From contig ONMG01000144.1 in the NCBI GenBank assembly GCA_900318855.1, positions 1 to 21,454 of the forward strand: a stretch of DNA of 21,454 bases, given 5' to 3'. The DNA is from an uncultured Prevotella sp. GTDB taxonomy: Bacteria; Bacteroidota; Bacteroidia; Bacteroidales; Bacteroidaceae. A model generated the notes under the pieces. The model worked only from the letters and a program-made list of their open reading frames with translations. It did not search any database and had not been told where the DNA came from. Both the position numbers and the translations under genes were made by a program. Each line of letters opens with the position of its first letter. Within the stretch, counting starts at the first letter, position 1. Below, piece after piece: positions 7,624-15,790 of this stretch.

Positions 7624-8766
7624 TCAATAGGCTTCGCCCTGCTCAATCTCCTCCTTGGTAATCTTCTGCCTGTCGATTTGTTTCCAGGCATAATAGATGT
7701 AGGCGAAAACGATAGGCAGAAAGAGCGACACGTAGAACATCACATTGAGTGTGAACTGGCTACTGCTGCTGTTAGCAATGGTCAACGAACTCTGTAAGTC
7801 GGCGTTCGATGGATAGAACGCGGTGTTGTTCCACCCTGCGATGAGGAAGAGAACCAGCACAACTAAGACAACACCGGAGCCGGCAGGCCAGATGCCCTTG
7901 ATGTAGTTCTTGCTCAGCACAGTCCTTATCACGCCGAAAAGCACCAGCACCACTCCAATGAGGAAGAGGCAGAGCAGCGGCCACAAGGTGACAAGGTTGT
8001 TGAAGTACTTGTGAGGCTCCATGAAGATGACCCCGCTGGCCGGATTGTAGGCGAAACCATCCTTGAGCAGGGTGCGCACCAGGAAGGTGAGGAAGAACAA
8101 GAGGAAGAGCACGGTGTTGACTGTCACCTGGCGACGGCAGCGCTGCCGCAGTGTGGCATCGTCGACATTGTTGAGCACATAGAGGGAGCCTAAAAGCCTG
8201 GAGAGAAAGAGCACGGCCAGGGCAAAGACGAGGTTCCACACGTCGAGCAGTGCGTCGAGTCCATTGCTGCTGTTAGCCCATCGGCTGATGACGGGCTGCA
8301 GTCCATCGGTAAGATTGGCCTTAGCCACAAGGAAATTAGACCCGTCGAAGAACGTAGCGACAGCACCACCCAAGAGTAGCGGGCCAACGATTCCATTGAT
8401 GACAAGACACACCTGGCAGACGCGCGGTCCAAGGAAGTTGCCCAGCTTGTTCTGGAACTCGTAGCTCACAGCCTGAAGCACGAAAGAGAAGAGGATGAGC
8501 ATCCAGAGCCAATAGGCGCCGCCAAAGCTGGTGCTATAGAACAGAGGGAAGGAAGCAAAGAAGGAGGCACCGAAAGTGACGAGGGTTGTGAAGGTCACTT
8601 CCCATTTTCGACCGGTGGAATTGATAACGATGCGGCGTTCCTCTGCCGTTTTACCAAGACTGAATATCATGCTGTTGGCTCCCTGGACGAAGAGCAGGAA
8701 AACGAGAAATGCTCCGAGCAGGCTGATGACGAACCACCAGTATTCTTGCAGAAATGTATAGCTCAT
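7624..8766 (-). CDS. cydB: Cytochrome bd quinol oxidase subunit II (CydB)
   Basis: This is subunit II of the cytochrome bd terminal oxidase, an inner-membrane quinol:O2 oxidoreductase with high oxygen affinity. The 380-residue protein has about eight hydrophobic segments. It begins with MSYTFLQEYWWFVISLLGAFLVFLLFVQGAN, the Bacteroidetes form of the first CydB helix, with a typical Gly-rich third region (INGIVGPLLLGGAVATFF). It ends in a charged cytoplasmic tail after the last helix. The start lies 12 bp after the cydA stop, which implies translational coupling in one operon. Subunit II carries no haem itself in characterised enzymes. Confidence 0.97.
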   Translation of the reverse strand: MSYTFLQEYWWFVISLLGAFLVFLLFVQGANSMIFSLGKTAEERRIVINSTGRKWEVTFTTLVTFGASFFASFPLFYSTSFGGAYWLWMLILFSFVLQAVSYEFQNKLGNFLGPRVCQVCLVINGIVGPLLLGGAVATFFDGSNFLVAKANLTDGLQPVISRWANSSNGLDALLDVWNLVFALAVLFLSRLLGSLYVLNNVDDATLRQRCRRQVTVNTVLFLLFFLTFLVRTLLKDGFAYNPASGVIFMEPHKYFNNLVTLWPLLCLFLIGVVLVLFGVIRTVLSKNYIKGIWPAGSGVVLVVLVLFLIAGWNNTAFYPSNADLQSSLTIANSSSSQFTLNVMFYVSLFLPIVFAYIYYAWKQIDRQKITKEEIEQGEAY

Positions 8767-8778
8767 AGTAGGTATAAA

Positions 8779-10323
8779 TTAATTGTCGGTGGGAATGTTG
8801 CCTTTCTTTATCTGCTTGCAGAGGATGCTGATTTCGACAGCCAGCATCGCGGTAAAGAGGAAAAGGAAGAGGAAGAAGGTGAGGGCCACGGAGCCAGAGC
8901 TCAGGTCGGAGACTGCTGCCCAGGTGGGGAGCATGTCCTGAATAGTCCACGGCTGACGGCCAAACTCAGCTACGAGCCATCCTGCCTCACTGGCTATGTA
9001 AGCCAGCGGCAGCAGCACAATGGCGCCAATGAGGAGCCAGCGCTGACGGTCGAGCGTCTTCTTGCGATAGGAGAAGAAGAGTACGGTGAGGAAGAAAAGA
9101 ATGAACAGGCAGCCCATGCCCACCATAATGCGGAAGGCCCAGAAATTCACAGGAATATAAGGCACCACCTGGTGCTTGTCCTTCACGTAGCCATAGCCGA
9201 AATACTGAATGTTGTCGGCCAAGGCCTTGCGCGTAGCCTCATCCTTATGGCCCTTGCGGTAGAGCTCCAGGGCGGCAATAGCCTTTCGGCCGCGGGCCAT
9301 TTTTTCTTCTACCGAAGGCTCCTTTTCACCGTTATCCTTGGTGTAGCCGTTGAGCAGCTCGTTCACTCCGGGCACCATTCCTTCTGTGCTGTGGGTGGCC
9401 AGCAGTGAGAGCATCTTGGGCACTCCGATGCGGAGGGGCGGCTCCTGCTCTTGCGTGTAATCGGGCTGCTCAAAGGGATTCACCCATGCCACGGCGGTGA
9501 GACTCTGTGACTTTCCGCCCGTGTAGAGCGCTTCCATTGCCGCAAGCTTCATGGGCTGGGTCTGGGCGACCATGTAGGCCGAGTTGTCGCCGGTGAACGC
9601 GGCCAACAGCGACGCGCAGAGACCCACGATAGCTCCAATCTTGATGCTCTCCTTGGCCAACTGCTCCTCACGCTTCTTCAGCAGATACCAGCTGCTCACA
9701 GCCACCACGAAAACAGCTCCGATGACCCATGCTGAGGTTACCGTGTGACAGAACTTGTCGATGGCAAACGGTGATAGAGCCACCTGGGCGAAGGAGTCCA
9801 TTTCGAAACGCATCGTGTCGGGGTTGAAGGTCTGTCCGATAGGATATTGCATCCATGCGTTGGCCACCAAAATCCACCACGCAGAAATGGTGGCACCTAT
9901 ACCGGTGAGCCAGGTGGAGGCAAGATGGAAACCTGGCGACACCTTCTTCCATCCGAAGAACATCACGGCTACGAACGTCGACTCGAGGAAGAAGGCCACG
10001 ATACCTTCAATGGCAAGCGGGGCACCGAAGACATCGCCTACAAACCAAGAGTAGTTGCTCCAGTTGGTGCCAAACTCAAACTCCAAGATTATGCCCGTAG
10101 CGACACCCATGGCGAAGTTGACTCCGAAGAGGCGCTGCCAAAAGTGGGAAGCCTGTTTCCAGAAGGGTTTCCGGGTGCGATAGTAGCAAGTCTCCACGAT
10201 GCCCATGATGAGCGCAAGGCCCAAGGTGAGAGGCACGAAGAGCCAGTGGTAAATTGCGGTCAGTGCAAACTGCGCCCTCGACCAGTCGATGGCAGCAGTG
10301 CTGATGCTCAAAAGTTCATTCAT
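8779..10323 (-). CDS. cydA: Cytochrome bd quinol oxidase subunit I (CydA)
   Basis: The haem-bearing subunit of cytochrome bd, 514 residues, inner membrane. Expected ligands and signatures are visible: H26 (haem d/b595 region, in IYHWLF), H193 and M400 (haem b558 ligands, in FCHTVTSAWV and FRIMVGMG), GRQPW at 455-459, and the quinol-site Lys-Glu pair in KLAAMEAL (K259, E264). The segment between GDNSAY and PVNFW is the quinol (Q) loop. In an anaerobe-rich family such as Prevotellaceae this enzyme scavenges traces of oxygen and lets fumarate-respiring cells survive micro-oxic conditions. The gene lies between the DUF4492-type gene (48 bp upstream) and cydB (12 bp downstream). Confidence 0.98.
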   Translation of the reverse strand: MNELLSISTAAIDWSRAQFALTAIYHWLFVPLTLGLALIMGIVETCYYRTRKPFWKQASHFWQRLFGVNFAMGVATGIILEFEFGTNWSNYSWFVGDVFGAPLAIEGIVAFFLESTFVAVMFFGWKKVSPGFHLASTWLTGIGATISAWWILVANAWMQYPIGQTFNPDTMRFEMDSFAQVALSPFAIDKFCHTVTSAWVIGAVFVVAVSSWYLLKKREEQLAKESIKIGAIVGLCASLLAAFTGDNSAYMVAQTQPMKLAAMEALYTGGKSQSLTAVAWVNPFEQPDYTQEQEPPLRIGVPKMLSLLATHSTEGMVPGVNELLNGYTKDNGEKEPSVEEKMARGRKAIAALELYRKGHKDEATRKALADNIQYFGYGYVKDKHQVVPYIPVNFWAFRIMVGMGCLFILFFLTVLFFSYRKKTLDRQRWLLIGAIVLLPLAYIASEAGWLVAEFGRQPWTIQDMLPTWAAVSDLSSGSVALTFFLFLFLFTAMLAVEISILCKQIKKGNIPTDN

Positions 10324-10371
10324 AATGTTTTATGGGTTATAGGTTGTGTGTATTAATTACGATGTTGATGT

Positions 10372-10602
10372 TCACGGCACCTCATGGGCACGCTTGATTA
10401 CTTGGTCGGAGACGAAGCTGCTTGCAGGCTCGCTGCCAGCATGACTCTTAATATAGTTGGGGAAGAAAAACAGCTTCAGCACCACGAAGATAATGAAAAG
10501 CTTGATGAGTATCACAGCCCAAAGGGTCTTGCCCAGGGTCATGTGCCGGAAGCCATCATAATAGAGGTCAATGGCGCGATAGAGGAAACTGTTCTTGTTC
10601 AT
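10372..10602 (-). CDS. DUF4492-type small membrane protein, first gene of cyd operon
   Basis: A 76-residue protein with an amphipathic N-terminus (SFLYRAIDLYYDGFRHMTLGKTLW), one transmembrane segment at about residues 27-48 (AVILIKLFIIFVVLKLFFF) and a short polar tail. It resembles the DUF4492 proteins that precede cydAB in many Bacteroidetes; that assignment is from memory of the family and its context. The reading frame starts immediately downstream of a near-consensus promoter and ends 48 bp before cydA, so it is clearly part of the operon. By analogy with CydX/CydH in other phyla, a single-helix accessory subunit or assembly factor of the oxidase is likely, but this is inference. Confidence 0.88.
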   Translation of the reverse strand: MNKNSFLYRAIDLYYDGFRHMTLGKTLWAVILIKLFIIFVVLKLFFFPNYIKSHAGSEPASSFVSDQVIKRAHEVP

Positions 10603-10641
10603 AGCTGTCCGTTATTCGGAGTCGGGTATTTTAAGCTGATG

Positions 10642-10672
10642 CAAATGTATGTAAAAAATCCAAACTTACAAA
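10642..10672 (-). promoter_or_regulatory. Near-consensus promoter of the cytochrome bd operon
   Basis: Minus strand: TTTG (10669-10672), a spacer of exactly 19 nt, then TACATTTG (10642-10649), which matches the Bacteroidetes TTTG-N19-TAnnTTTG pattern completely. It lies about 40 bp before the ATG at 10602. Confidence 0.8.
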
Positions 10673-10721
10673 GCTTTTACCTTAAAAATTGCATTCTTGT
10701 CGTTGTTTTTTCTTCTTTGAA

Positions 10722-10791
10722 GGTACTGGAGTTTCAGAATCGCGGGAGCGCATTGGCAGGATTCTGCGGGAGAATTCCTCCTTACAGTACC
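10722..10791. repeat. Nested inverted repeats, possible structured RNA
   Basis: An outer stem GGTACTG (10722-10728)/CAGTACC (10785-10791) encloses a stem CAGAATC (10735-10741)/GATTCTG (10760-10766) and a small hairpin GGAG (10769-10772)/CTCC (10778-10781). Together these would fold as a three-way junction on either strand. No T-run follows on either strand, so it does not look like a simple terminator. Confidence 0.45.
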
Positions 10792-11041
10792 CTTTAGACA
10801 GCTGTCCACAGCCTCAATCAACAGCAGTGGAGGATCTTACGGTCGGCTACATTCTTTCCAACAATTGGACTGCACGTGTGGTCCTTCATTCCATTTTTTT
10901 CAAGGAGCATGTATCACCATAATCTGACCTGCGGAAATATTGGTAATTGGAGAACGAATTGCAGAATAGGTACACACAGAGTTTAACCCAATAAGATTTG
11001 TTAATTCGAGAGAAATATGGTGCTTTTCTTTGTAATTGTTA

Positions 11042-11049
11042 TAACTTTG
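11042..11049 (+). promoter_or_regulatory. -7 promoter element of the metalloprotease gene
   Basis: TAACTTTG followed by CAAAG matches TAnnTTTG. The -33 region is not clear. The element lies about 57 bp before ATG 11107 and downstream of an earlier in-frame ATG (11017), so it supports the later start. The same TAACTTTGCAAAG string occurs before the GH16 gene. Confidence 0.6.
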
Positions 11050-11106
11050 CAAAGCATTGCCAATGCTACCGCGTACTTAATACTATCTTTTAATAACGGC
11101 CCCACA

Positions 11107-14100
11107 ATGAAGAAAATCTTTCTCCCATTGCTTCGACAGCTGTCCCTTGGACTGACAGCGTTTGTATTCTCTTTCAGCATGCCTCTTTCGGTACGAGCTC
11201 AGTCGGTTACCGAATCATTGGACAGTTGCGAGGTGATTGTCCCCAAAGAGTACACCGACTTCCTGCGGACTACCGCACGCCGCGTGCCCTCTCATTTCGA
11301 CAAACCCTCTGCCTCCTCCATCATTAAGAACCGAGGCAAAGTCTACACCTTCCGCCTGGCTACCTGCATTCTGCCCGAGTATGTGCTGCAGGGTTTCGGC
11401 AACGGCGCTACCACCATCGACAAGGAGGCCATCAAAGCGGAGGTGTTCAAATGGTGGACGGAACTGGAGACCGAACTCAATAGCTATTTCACCCCAGAGG
11501 TGGGTATCAGATTCAAGATTGTGCGCGACGAGAGACTCATCCTTTACGATCTCAATGATTACAATTTGGGGCTCTCCCCCTACGCAAACAATACAACGCG
11601 CCTTCTCCGCAGCAAGGAGATTGTCGATGCCTGTTTGGGCGGCAGCGACGGCTACGACATCGGCATCCTCATCGGCGACCCTGGCAGCGGCCGCGCCGGC
11701 GTAGCTCAACTCGGCAGTGCCGGGAACCCTAACCAGAAAGGCAGCGCATGGGCTATACGTGCCAACGTCACCATCGCCCATGAGATCGGACACAGCTTCG
11801 GTGCCGAACACACGCATATCTGGTCGGATGCCATCTGCACAGAGCCAGGCAGAGGCACGAGCATCATGAGCTACGGCAGTCCGCGTAACTTCTTCTCGCT
11901 GCCCAGCATCAACCAGATGCGCAACACCCTGAACAACATGAACTACTATAAGGATGTGAACAGGACCGAGCTGGAGCAAGTGATTCCCAATGAGACGGTT
12001 ACACCCTATGCCGAGGACGAACAAGGCTCTGCCCCGCAGTTGGACCGCAGCCGCATCAAGAGTGAGTACACGGTGACTCTTGGCTCCAATTTCCAGTTCT
12101 ATCTTCCCACGACAACGAAGGACGACGGCAACTATTATTATAATGTCAACTCCTTCGACATCTCCAAAGGCGCTCCCGACAATGCCAATACGCTTCGCCC
12201 GGCTTACAAGGAACAGCGCGACAACTGCATCATGTTCCAGCCTCGCTTCGTTGACCCCTCTATTCTGCAAGGCAGCGAGAGGACTGACGGACAGAATCAC
12301 TATGAGCAATACTCTGATGCCTCAAGAGTGGGCTCATACACCTTCCTAGCTGCTGTGCGCGACTACTCGAGATACGACGCCATGCGCGTGAAACTCAATA
12401 TTGTCGACGGCGAGCCATTCAAAATCAACTATGTAGAGTTCCCCCGCACGGCCAACAATAATTATTATCCCGGCCGCGAAGTCAAAATCACCTGGACGCC
12501 TTGTACCGACATCTATGGTACCGACAGCAAGGTGCGCATCCTGCTTTCTGATGACTTCGGACAGACTTACAAATACGTCCTTGCCGACGACGTGGACAAC
12601 ACGGGCTCTTACACCGTGACGCTGCCTTACCTCTTCATCGGCAAAACGAGCTACAATGGCTGGAGCCTGCAGGAGAACGGCGGAAGATTCAAAGTGGAAG
12701 TGAAGGGTGAGGCGGCCTACGATGTCTACCCCTCTATCGAATACACGGTTCAGGGCGACGGCGCTGTGGCACAAGGCTTCACCATGGACCCTGCCCAACA
12801 GCGTGTCGTCTTTAAGCCGAAGAACGCCAAGGACGCTATGCCGAAGCCTATGGTATGGGTCAACTCCGTAGACGATATTCCTGAGCGCATTGAGATGACC
12901 GCCTACCCCATCAAGTCGCCCAGCACCCTGATTACGTGCCAGAATCCGGACGACGTCGTTCAAGGTTCCATTGTGGTGCGCAGCTATAAAGCCGGATACA
13001 ATGGCATCAACTACACCTTCACGCAGACTTTCATGCTGCCCGAAACGCTCTCCGACCACGACTTAGTGCGTTTTGAGGCACGCAAGCTCTTCACCATGGG
13101 CCAGGCGCTCTATGACAATATGGGCCACATCGGCTATCCCTACGACTGGCTTGAGGTGTCGAAAGACTTCAAGAAGGCCTACGACAAGGTTTTCTCCGGC
13201 AGGGATATCAAGGAGGATGCCACAATGGCTGACGTGATGGACCTCAACGAGAAGATGACCCTGCTCACGCAGATCGATGACGACCAGGTGGCCAAGCCTA
13301 CTGATGGCAACTACTATTACGCACGCTTCTACCTGAATCCCTACAGCCGCAAGACCTATTACTATGTGGTAGACGACGGTCACGGCCAAAAGTTCGTCAG
13401 CAACGAAACATTCGACGCCTTCAGTGAGGCTCAAAAGACCACGGCCCGCTGGCGTTGCTATATCAAGAACGGAAAGTACCACTTTATCAGTGATGCCGAT
13501 CATGAGCTCTTCAGTTCCTATGTGCCTGAAGGCGAATATCTGGACAGCAAGTATAGCGACTTCAACAACTTCAGCAATAACGGCATGGAGCGCACGCTGC
13601 AGCGCGGATACTCCTGGGGCTCGTTTTCCGTAATCAACAATCAGAAGTTTGGCTGTCAGGTGGGACTTGCGGGTATTTTCTCCGTAGTGCGCGGCATCGA
13701 CTATAGTGCCATGACGCCCGACCAGCGCTGGAACTGCAATAATGGTGTGTTCGTCTCCACCGACTTCCAGTTCCTACCCACCAACGACACACCTTATACG
13801 CCAGGGGATGATCAGATTCCTGCGCTTATCGGCAACAACACGGTGGCTGCCGAGGCCGTGGACGGCCTCACCTGGTACACTCAGCCCACAGAGGGCGGTG
13901 TCAACGTGGTCTATGTAAAAGGCTCTTTCACGCCCGGAAGCAACGGACGCGTGCGACTCGCTGTTCCTGCCACGCTCACTGTGAACAACGCGCAGAAGAC
14001 CGTGGTGGGCATCGTGTCCAACACCGTGGATACCAAGGCGCGCTACGACAACCTTTATACTTACAATCTCGCTACTGCCATGGGTGACCTTGACTTCGAC

Positions 14101-15303
14101 CTTGTCATCCCCTCCAGCGTCAAGACCATTGGCGAGAAAGCCCTCTCCCAAAGTGCTCAGCTCTACGAGGTGAGCCTCGAAGCCGGGAGCCAGCTCACCA
14201 CCATTGCCAATTCGGCCTTCAGCGGCAGCCGTAACATGCACTTTGCCCACACCCTGCTTGATGCTCCTCAGCTCGTTGCTGTCGGCCAGGAGGCTTTCAG
14301 CGGCACTGCCCTCCGAAGGCTCTCCTTCAACGGAAGTCTCAGCGCTGTGGGTGGCAATTCTTTCAAGGGAGCAAATGAACTCGAATATCTCGACTTGCGC
14401 GATGCGCATGGCTCTACCCATGTGACACGCTCTGAAGCCGGACTACCTACACATACCCTGGTGTTCACCAACGAGGCCGAGAAGCAGAGTGGAAGCACCG
14501 AGACGAATGTCGTGAGGTTCAATGCCGGTACAGGCACCTGCGAGCATCTGGCGCTCTACGATGCAACCCAAGAGACTGACAACTTCGTCACTCACGGCAT
14601 CTCCGTTCCGCTCTACGACAGCAACGAGGGTACCAACAATGGCTCCTTCACGGCACTCAAGGCCACCTTCGACCGTACCTTCCCTGAAGGCTACAGCACG
14701 CTCTGTCTGCCCTACGGAGCCGAGATTCCTCAGGGCATGACTGCCTACAGGTTCACGGGACGCGAAGGCAGCGAGGGCCATTACGTCTACTCCTTCACCG
14801 CAGCCGACCGCTTGGAGGCCAACGTGCCCTATCTAGTGTCATGCAGCCAGGCCGGAGTCACGCTCGCCGTGGTGAGCAATGCCAAGGTAGAGACGAAAGG
14901 ACGCTACACCACCGGCGATGCGCTGAGCGTCTCCTCACCGGGCGACGGTTTTGTAGGCTCGCTGTCAACACTGAGCCACTACGATGCCTTAGGCCACTAC
15001 GTCTACACGCTCAATGCCACAAGCCAGCAGTGGCAGCACATCACCGACCAGAATGGTGTGATCAACACCCGTGCCTATGTGGTTCCGTTCCGTGGTTTCT
15101 TCGTCGACCCGACACTTTCCGCCGCACAGTCAGTGAGCATCAGCACCAGCAGTTCCTCAACGGGTATCAGCTCGGTCACCACGCCGACCGACAAAGCCTC
15201 TACAGGAATCTACACGGTAGACGGACGTAAAGTCAGCAACAATACCGACCGCCTGCCTAAGGGACTTTACATTATCGACGGCAAGAAGGTAATCATCAAG
15301 TAA
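11107..15303 (+). CDS. Large secreted metzincin metalloprotease with BspA-like LRRs
   Basis: A 1398-residue exported protein. ATG 11107 is chosen over 11017 because it gives a clean signal peptide (MKKIFLPLLRQLSLGLTAFV, cleavage near VRAQ at 29-32) and lies downstream of the promoter. Residues about 75-285 form a zinc metallopeptidase domain of metzincin (M12B/reprolysin-like) type: HEIGHSFGAEH (H225, E226, H229, H235) plus the Met-turn SIMSYG (M254). Residues about 435-550 form an Ig-like domain often found behind such proteases (ITWTPC..., RILLSDDFGQTYKYVL). Residues about 995-1100 contain BspA/LRR_5-type repeats (VIPSSVKTIGEKALSQ, LTTIANSAF, VAVGQEAF). The last 30 residues, GIYTVDGRKV to LPKGLYIIDGKKVIIK, resemble a type IX secretion or anchoring tail. 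A surface or secreted protease acting on host or matrix protein is inferred. It is probably monocistronic. Confidence 0.92.
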   Translation: MKKIFLPLLRQLSLGLTAFVFSFSMPLSVRAQSVTESLDSCEVIVPKEYTDFLRTTARRVPSHFDKPSASSIIKNRGKVYTFRLATCILPEYVLQGFGNGATTIDKEAIKAEVFKWWTELETELNSYFTPEVGIRFKIVRDERLILYDLNDYNLGLSPYANNTTRLLRSKEIVDACLGGSDGYDIGILIGDPGSGRAGVAQLGSAGNPNQKGSAWAIRANVTIAHEIGHSFGAEHTHIWSDAICTEPGRGTSIMSYGSPRNFFSLPSINQMRNTLNNMNYYKDVNRTELEQVIPNETVTPYAEDEQGSAPQLDRSRIKSEYTVTLGSNFQFYLPTTTKDDGNYYYNVNSFDISKGAPDNANTLRPAYKEQRDNCIMFQPRFVDPSILQGSERTDGQNHYEQYSDASRVGSYTFLAAVRDYSRYDAMRVKLNIVDGEPFKINYVEFPRTANNNYYPGREVKITWTPCTDIYGTDSKVRILLSDDFGQTYKYVLADDVDNTGSYTVTLPYLFIGKTSYNGWSLQENGGRFKVEVKGEAAYDVYPSIEYTVQGDGAVAQGFTMDPAQQRVVFKPKNAKDAMPKPMVWVNSVDDIPERIEMTAYPIKSPSTLITCQNPDDVVQGSIVVRSYKAGYNGINYTFTQTFMLPETLSDHDLVRFEARKLFTMGQALYDNMGHIGYPYDWLEVSKDFKKAYDKVFSGRDIKEDATMADVMDLNEKMTLLTQIDDDQVAKPTDGNYYYARFYLNPYSRKTYYYVVDDGHGQKFVSNETFDAFSEAQKTTARWRCYIKNGKYHFISDADHELFSSYVPEGEYLDSKYSDFNNFSNNGMERTLQRGYSWGSFSVINNQKFGCQVGLAGIFSVVRGIDYSAMTPDQRWNCNNGVFVSTDFQFLPTNDTPYTPGDDQIPALIGNNTVAAEAVDGLTWYTQPTEGGVNVVYVKGSFTPGSNGRVRLAVPATLTVNNAQKTVVGIVSNTVDTKARYDNLYTYNLATAMGDLDFDLVIPSSVKTIGEKALSQSAQLYEVSLEAGSQLTTIANSAFSGSRNMHFAHTLLDAPQLVAVGQEAFSGTALRRLSFNGSLSAVGGNSFKGANELEYLDLRDAHGSTHVTRSEAGLPTHTLVFTNEAEKQSGSTETNVVRFNAGTGTCEHLALYDATQETDNFVTHGISVPLYDSNEGTNNGSFTALKATFDRTFPEGYSTLCLPYGAEIPQGMTAYRFTGREGSEGHYVYSFTAADRLEANVPYLVSCSQAGVTLAVVSNAKVETKGRYTTGDALSVSSPGDGFVGSLSTLSHYDALGHYVYTLNATSQQWQHITDQNGVINTRAYVVPFRGFFVDPTLSAAQSVSISTSSSSTGISSVTTPTDKASTGIYTVDGRKVSNNTDRLPKGLYIIDGKKVIIK

Positions 15304-15361
15304 GCCGCCTTATTATTCACAGAACAAGCGTTAAACGATATTAGACCTTGCATCGCTGTTT

Positions 15362-15400
15362 GCCACCTGGAGATCGAAGCCCATCGCATCTTCAGGTGGC
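15362..15400 (+). terminator. Possible terminator after the metalloprotease gene
   Basis: GCCACCTG (15362-15369) pairs with CAGGTGGC (15393-15400) about 60 bp after the stop codon. The 23-nt loop is large and no T-run follows, so confidence is limited. Confidence 0.4.
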
Positions 15401-15712
15401 GAATCAGTTATAGGGGACATGGTCGTGGTGATGCACCCCCGTGTCAATGTTTGCGTAGTATGGGAGTTCATCGCTATCTCATATTATGCGCCGTAGAAGC
15501 AATTTTACGCGATAGCGATTTTCGTCATAGACAGGCTTGACACCCATGGTGTGTGTCTGAAGTGATGGGGAAGGCAGCCTATGATTTTCTTCACTTCTAT
15601 TGCAAGTGCTGTCACTCTCTGATACTATATTATAGTAAATCGGACAAATTTGGCAAAGATTTGAAAATATTAGCCCGTAGGACTTGCTAATAAAAGGTAA
15701 TTGGCTAAACTT

Positions 15713-15728
15713 AAGTGAATATTCACTT
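15713..15728. promoter_or_regulatory. Perfect 16-bp palindrome
   Basis: AAGTGAATATTCACTT is perfectly self-complementary, as expected for a dimeric regulator's site. No promoter or gene start can be assigned to it: both flanking genes end toward it. The function is unknown. Confidence 0.35.
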
Positions 15729-15745
15729 TATACGGCATAATATAA

Positions 15746-15780
15746 GCCACAACACTCCGAAATGCGGACGGTGTTGTGGC
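15746..15780 (-). terminator. Terminator of the fucosidase operon
   Basis: GCCACAACAC (15746-15755) pairs over 10 bp with GTGTTGTGGC (15771-15780), and an inner TCCG/CGGA stem caps it. It begins 10 bp after the stop codon of the unknown secreted protein. On the minus strand it is followed by TTATATTATG, an A/T-rich but not pure T tract. Confidence 0.7.
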
Positions 15781-15790
15781 TGGACAGAAC

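Larger units (their letters stand above)
10603..11106. other. Divergent intergenic region between cyd operon and protease gene
   Basis: This 504-bp stretch holds the cyd promoter on the minus strand (10642-10672), a nested inverted-repeat structure (10722-10791) and a -7-like element for the protease (11042-11049). No gene is supported between 10673 and 11041. Confidence 0.7.
15304..15790. other. Gene-free region with several inverted repeats
   Basis: No reading frame here is convincing. The region holds a possible protease terminator (15362-15400), an 8-bp inverted repeat ATCGCTAT/ATAGCGAT (15470-15477 and 15512-15519), ACTATA-T-TATAGT (15624-15636), a 16-bp palindrome (15713-15728) and a strong hairpin for the opposite-strand operon (15746-15780). 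Confidence 0.7.

Noticed and set aside
11017..11106. Upstream start giving a protease 30 residues longer
   Set aside because: It would precede the promoter element at 11042 and put a hydrophobic stretch before a second, proper signal peptide beginning at 11107.
11215..12309. A 364-codon minus-strand frame opposite the metalloprotease
   Set aside because: It is antisense to the signal peptide and catalytic domain of a well-supported protein, has no recognisable domain and has the low-complexity V/A/G composition of shadow frames.
12346..14781. Several minus-strand frames (89-237 codons) within the metalloprotease gene
   Set aside because: They are shadows of the protease frame; none has a domain, signal peptide or promoter.
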